Of a DNA stretch of 64,000 nt, positions 62,701 to 64,000 are shown piece by piece; the first letter of the stretch is position 1; every line of letters begins with the position of its first letter. The stretch is from positions 5,878,001 to 5,942,000 of the forward strand of contig JALJCS010000007.1 in NCBI GenBank assembly GCA_023055355.1, read 5' to 3'. A program made the translations under genes and the position numbers. Below the pieces are notes generated by a model. It ran no database searches, was not told the DNA's origin, and saw only the letters and a list, made by a program, of their open reading frames with translations. This DNA comes from Agelaius tricolor. Lineage: Eukaryota; Chordata; Aves; Passeriformes; Icteridae.

Positions 62701-63700
62701 GTATGTACAGTGTAGAAGTTGTAAATGCTGTCCCAAGCTGGCCAAGTTTTGGAAGGCTGTTCTTTTAAAAAAGCTGGTACAAAGTTTGCAGTACTCCTTT
62801 ATGTTCCTAACAGCAAAGGAATTCAAATCTGATGATGATTTTTAAGAAGATTTCTTTTTAAATTCTAGTGATTGCTGTTGTATTAGTGGCTGGCTTTGTC
62901 ACTTAACTGTGGATCTGTGTTGTAGCTAAAGCAGATGGTACCAGGATAACACAGAGAATTCGGGTGGAGTCTCCCAAAGTGGATGCTGTCTTTGTGGGAA
63001 CAGGAGACTTGTTTGCTGCTATGCTTCTGGCATGGACACACAAGCACCCAAACAATTTGAAGGTGGGGAAGAAGTTACACATCTCTCTGCAAGTTTGGAC
63101 CTTGTTTCTCCTGAGTTTATTTTAGGACTTCTGATCTGTGACATTATTTAAATATTGTCTTCTGCTTTGGCTTTTTTTTCCTCACCTCAGAGGAAAAGCC
63201 ACAGAATTTCCCTTTTGCCAAAAGGGACACTAAACAGTCATATTTCAGTTAGCTTGATTTTGTAATTTTGCCAAATAAGATATTGTTCTTTCTAGAGAGA
63301 CAGACTGCATCCATGTTTACAATTACATTTTTTATCCTCACTTCATAACAAGCACTGAAAATAATTTCTCAAATGCATATTTCTGTTTCTTTCCCTTAAG
63401 GACCCAGAATTTTTGATACAGTTACAATTTCTAATACCTGTTTTGGGAGAATTAAGAAAAAAAAAATTATCCCAAACTCTGCATTGCATAGTTGTCATCA
63501 TGTTTGTTTTGTCAGTCATGTTTTCCTCTTAATAACAGTAATATTATTACTGTTATTAATATTATTAAGTAAAATTAAGTAATATTAAAGTAGGTAGCTG
63601 AAGTTTTACTGAACCCTAAATATGTTGTTGCAGGTGGCATGTGAAAAGACTGTGTCAGCCATGCAGCATGTTCTGCAAAGGACCATTAAGAGTGCAAAAG
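26271..63700 (+). CDS. PDXK: PDXK, pyridoxal kinase (ten exons, last exon beyond window)
   Basis: Coding segments: 26271-26357, 45330-45384, 52304-52408, 55434-55517, 57279-57325, 58194-58279, 59099-59144, 61859-61970, 62926-63062, 63634-63700. They give residues 1-275 of about 312, in register with human PDXK and without a single insertion or deletion. Known of the family: cytosolic homodimer of the ribokinase superfamily that uses ATP to phosphorylate the 5'-hydroxyl of pyridoxal, pyridoxine and pyridoxamine, feeding the pyridoxal-phosphate cofactor pool. Visible key residues: Ser12 and Thr47 (substrate pocket), Tyr84 and Asp87, Asp113, Asp118 and Tyr127 (ATP loop), Thr148, Glu153, Thr186-Ser187, and the GTGD motif with catalytic Asp235. 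All are intact, so the enzyme should be active. The C-terminal ~37 residues are outside the window. Confidence 0.97.
31044..31447 (+). mobile_element. LTR-like interspersed repeat, copy D
   Basis: Most complete member: begins TGTCACATTCATATTTTCTG and ends GGGGCACCCTGCA, so it has the TG...CA ends of a retroviral LTR. It carries two AATAAA signals (31,373 and 31,381) and no open reading frame. Related along its length to copies A and C. Sense to PDXK. Confidence 0.78.
32766..32785. repeat. (AT)n microsatellite
   Basis: About ten AT units. Confidence 0.9.
35391..35484. repeat. 47-bp tandem duplication
   Basis: Two copies starting GGCCTG(C/G)TGATTAGGGAC at 35,391 and 35,438, nearly identical, ending with ATGAACAGCAGGA. 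Confidence 0.92.
36785..37075 (-). mobile_element. CR1-type LINE fragment
   Basis: Antisense CR1: TCCCACCTAAACCTGCCCTG, TTTCAGGCCATTTTCTTGAG, GGTCTCCCCTCAGTCTCCC, CAGCCTGAACAACCCCAGAA and CATCCTCATAGCCCTCCTTT. Diverged. Confidence 0.8.
38480..38545 (+). mobile_element. Short CR1 fragment
   Basis: GGATCATCTCTCTTACAAGG followed by ACAGGCTGAGGGAGCTGGG is the sense CR1 block that encodes part of the 3' region. Only about 65 bp. Confidence 0.6.
38711..38905. repeat. Cluster of small tandem duplications
   Basis: TCCATAAAAGTTTTACTTGC occurs at 38,711 and 38,787 (76-bp period), with shuffled TTTGCAAAG pieces between. Another unit, AGGAATTTAAGTGTTATAAT, occurs at 38,848 and 38,871 (23-bp period), followed by a third degenerate copy. 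Confidence 0.85.
40010..40150 (-). mobile_element. CR1 3' end fragment
   Basis: AATCACAGAATTTCTAGGTT, GGAAGAGACCTTTAAGATCA and TCAAGTCCAACCCATGTTCT form the antisense CR1 terminus, truncated after about 140 bp. Confidence 0.85.
45330..45384 (+). CDS. PDXK: PDXK exon 2 (residues 30-48)
   Basis: After CTGTTACAG, encodes [19 protein letters not shown]. Thr47 of the substrate pocket is included. Phase 0 in, 1 out. Confidence 0.97.
45676..45915. repeat. 120-bp tandem duplication
   Basis: Two copies starting GATCTAATTAAGTCAGA at 45,676 and 45,796, differing at a few positions. Each contains an inner pair of AGTGAAATAACACAAATACA. Upstream, GGACATTGGTCTTATG also occurs twice (about 45,462 and 45,520). 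Confidence 0.93.
47232..47390. repeat. G/T-rich low-complexity tract
   Basis: On the + strand almost only G and T, with (GTTT)n, several runs of four to eight G, and T-runs. G-runs are spaced closely enough for G-quadruplex formation. The complementary strand gives a spurious Pro/Lys-rich frame. Confidence 0.9.
48961..48977. repeat. Poly-A run
   Basis: Seventeen consecutive A; no linked retrotransposon was recognised upstream. Confidence 0.9.
50281..50687 (-). mobile_element. LTR-like interspersed repeat, copy E
   Basis: Reverse orientation. Blocks: ATCTGACTCCATGTTCTCAG, AAAACTCGTGACTCTTTCCA, AGCTTGGCCCCAATTGGCCA, GGTAAACAATCCCCAAACAC and TCAGAGGATGTGAATGCCAC. In element sense it starts TGTGGCATTCACATCC, the same start as copy B. 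Confidence 0.75.
52304..52408 (+). CDS. PDXK: PDXK exon 3 (residues 48-83)
   Basis: After TTTTGCAG, encodes [20 protein letters not shown], then [15 protein letters not shown]. Strongly conserved; GT donor GTAAGA. Confidence 0.97.
52916..52963. repeat. 25-bp-period tandem duplication
   Basis: GTAGGTCATCTGAGTGAATA plus CAG occurs at 52,916 and 52,941, identical copies. Confidence 0.92.
54598..54690 (-). mobile_element. CR1 3' end fragment
   Basis: TCAGAGAATCACAAAATATG, CTGAGCTGGAAGGGACCCAC and GAGTCCAGCTTATGGCCCTG match the antisense terminus of a CR1 subfamily. About 90 bp. Confidence 0.75.
55434..55517 (+). CDS. PDXK: PDXK exon 4 (residues 83-111)
   Basis: Encodes [20 protein letters not shown] and QNSNLVY. 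The acceptor is CTGAAAG, with a purine at -3, but is backed by a strong pyrimidine tract. Tyr84 and Asp87 contact substrate. Confidence 0.96.
55518..57278 (+). other. PDXK: PDXK intron 4, 1.8 kb
   Basis: Contains (CTG)7 at 55,817-55,837. No other feature recognised. Confidence 0.8.
55817..55837. repeat. (CTG)7 microsatellite
   Basis: Seven uninterrupted CTG triplets, intronic. Confidence 0.9.
57279..57325 (+). CDS. PDXK: PDXK exon 5 (residues 111-126)
   Basis: A 47-nt exon after TTTTCTAG encoding [16 protein letters not shown]. The CDPV.GD signature carries Asp113 and Asp118, used in ATP and metal binding. The donor GTGAGT follows. Confidence 0.97.
57326..59098 (+). other. PDXK: PDXK introns 5 and 6
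   Basis: Introns 57,326-58,193 and 58,280-59,098. An A-run lies near 57,413-57,422 and a C/A-rich run near 58,661-58,680. No repeat or exon recognised. Confidence 0.75.
58194..58279 (+). CDS. PDXK: PDXK exon 6 (residues 127-155)
   Basis: After CTCCCCAG, encodes [20 protein letters not shown] and ITPNQFEAE (last codon split). ITPNQFE is the conserved ribokinase-family block with Thr148 and Glu153. Confidence 0.97.
59099..59144 (+). CDS. PDXK: PDXK exon 7 (residues 155-170)
   Basis: A 46-nt exon encoding [15 protein letters not shown], between ATTTTCAG and GTAAGT. Confidence 0.96.
59145..61858 (+). other. PDXK: PDXK intron 7, 2.7 kb
   Basis: Dominated at its start by the AT-rich inverted repeat at 59,450-59,752; the remainder is unrecognised. 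Confidence 0.8.
59450..59752. repeat. AT-rich inverted repeat with (ATATT)n core
   Basis: The arm 59,476-59,507 is the reverse complement of 59,721-59,752 with two mismatches. Both hold the small palindrome ATCCAC..GTGGAT next to TTATTATATATAA. The spacer is nearly pure A/T and includes about twelve TATAT units at 59,665-59,725. Confidence 0.88.
61859..61970 (+). CDS. PDXK: PDXK exon 8 (residues 171-208)
   Basis: Encodes [20 protein letters not shown] and [17 protein letters not shown]. The VVITSSDL block holds Thr186-Ser187, which bind ATP. The acceptor is CTGAAAG, again with a purine at -3; frame and homology confirm it. Confidence 0.96.
61971..62925 (+). other. PDXK: PDXK intron 8
   Basis: About 950 bp, no recognised feature. 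Confidence 0.75.
62926..63062 (+). CDS. PDXK: PDXK exon 9 with catalytic GTGD motif (residues 208-253)
   Basis: After TGTTGTAG, encodes [20 protein letters not shown], then [20 protein letters not shown] and HPNNLK. Gly232-Thr-Gly-Asp235 forms the anion hole and catalytic base. The first ~15 residues (208-222) are the region most different from human, with no length change. Confidence 0.97.
63063..63633 (+). other. PDXK: PDXK intron 9
   Basis: Holds an AT-rich perfect palindrome at 63,529-63,559 about 75 bp before exon 10. Confidence 0.75.
63529..63559. repeat. Perfect 14-bp-arm palindrome
   Basis: TTAATAACAGTAAT, loop ATT, then ATTACTGTTATTAA. Confidence 0.95.
63634..63700 (+). CDS. PDXK: PDXK exon 10 (residues 254-275)
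   Basis: After TTGTTGCAG, encodes [20 protein letters not shown] and AK, then donor GTAAAT. One base of the next codon is left, so a further exon must follow beyond the window end. Confidence 0.95.
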
Positions 63701-64000
63701 GTAAATTAAATTTATCCAGACCTCATTCCTGTGTGTTTGGATTGGCATCAGAAGAAATATTCAAGGAGATTGCTGGGTTTCCTGACTAAAGGCATCCCCT
63801 CACTGCAGAGGCAGGCAGAGAATTCACAGAATGAGAGCTTGGTAGTTTTGTGTGCATGTTCCTGCTGTGTCCTCCAGGGCCATCTTTGACCAGAGCTGAC
63901 TGCAGATGTCACTGTTTAGCTTGTGCTGGGTGACAGTCGTGCTGACTGTGCCTGACTCAGCTCTGCAAACCTGGCAGAACTCGAGGAGATGTTTGCTGAG
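63701..64000 (+). other. PDXK: Start of PDXK intron 10
   Basis: Begins with GTAAAT. No further exon is visible before the window ends. Confidence 0.7.

Noticed and set aside
1..64000. Search by eye for tRNA genes, snoRNA C/D pairs in RRP1B introns, CRISPR arrays and bacterial-type operons
   Set aside because: No B-box-like GGTTCGAATCC and no convincing TGATGA/CTGA pair with terminal stem; arrays and operons are not expected in, and not seen in, this vertebrate DNA.

Overview
The window is vertebrate nuclear DNA, almost certainly from a bird and probably a songbird. The evidence is two intron-containing vertebrate genes, many fragments of CR1-type LINEs (the dominant avian retrotransposon), five copies of one LTR-like repeat family, and a GC-rich CpG-island promoter. 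Bird is well supported; passerine is an inference from the LTR-like family and the compact, CR1-dominated layout.

Layout. (1) 46-9848, + strand: the 3' part of RRP1B (ribosomal RNA processing 1 homolog B). Ten coding exons are visible. They run from the middle of the conserved Nop52-type N-terminal domain to a canonical C-terminus, 571 residues and a stop codon; the earlier exons lie upstream. (2) 9849 to about 11,700: probable RRP1B 3' UTR. (3) About 11,700-26,000: intergenic DNA rich in repeats. It holds a 32-bp-stem perfect-loop hairpin (13,170-13,239), a GC-rich block (13,735-18,230) with a 433-codon open reading frame built around thirteen units of a 33-bp repeat, two LTR-like copies and several CR1 pieces. 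(4) About 25,830-26,700: CpG island with the first exon of PDXK. (5) 26,271-63,700, + strand: PDXK (pyridoxal kinase). Ten coding exons give residues 1-275 in exactly the numbering of the 312-residue human enzyme; the last exon is past the window end. Intron 1 is 19 kb and carries most of the remaining repeats.

The two recognised genes have unrelated jobs: RRP1B is a nucleolar ribosome-biogenesis and PP1-targeting protein, PDXK is the cytosolic vitamin B6 kinase. Their order and orientation, RRP1B then PDXK on the same strand, is that of human 21q22.3, so this is an old conserved neighbourhood. No tRNA, rRNA, CRISPR array or bacterial-type operon was seen. The most unusual item is the 433-codon repeat-bearing frame at 14,408-15,709, which I do not recognise; whether it is a gene is unproven. 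Splice junctions were placed by eye from GT/AG signals, reading-frame continuity and protein-family knowledge; repeat boundaries are approximate.
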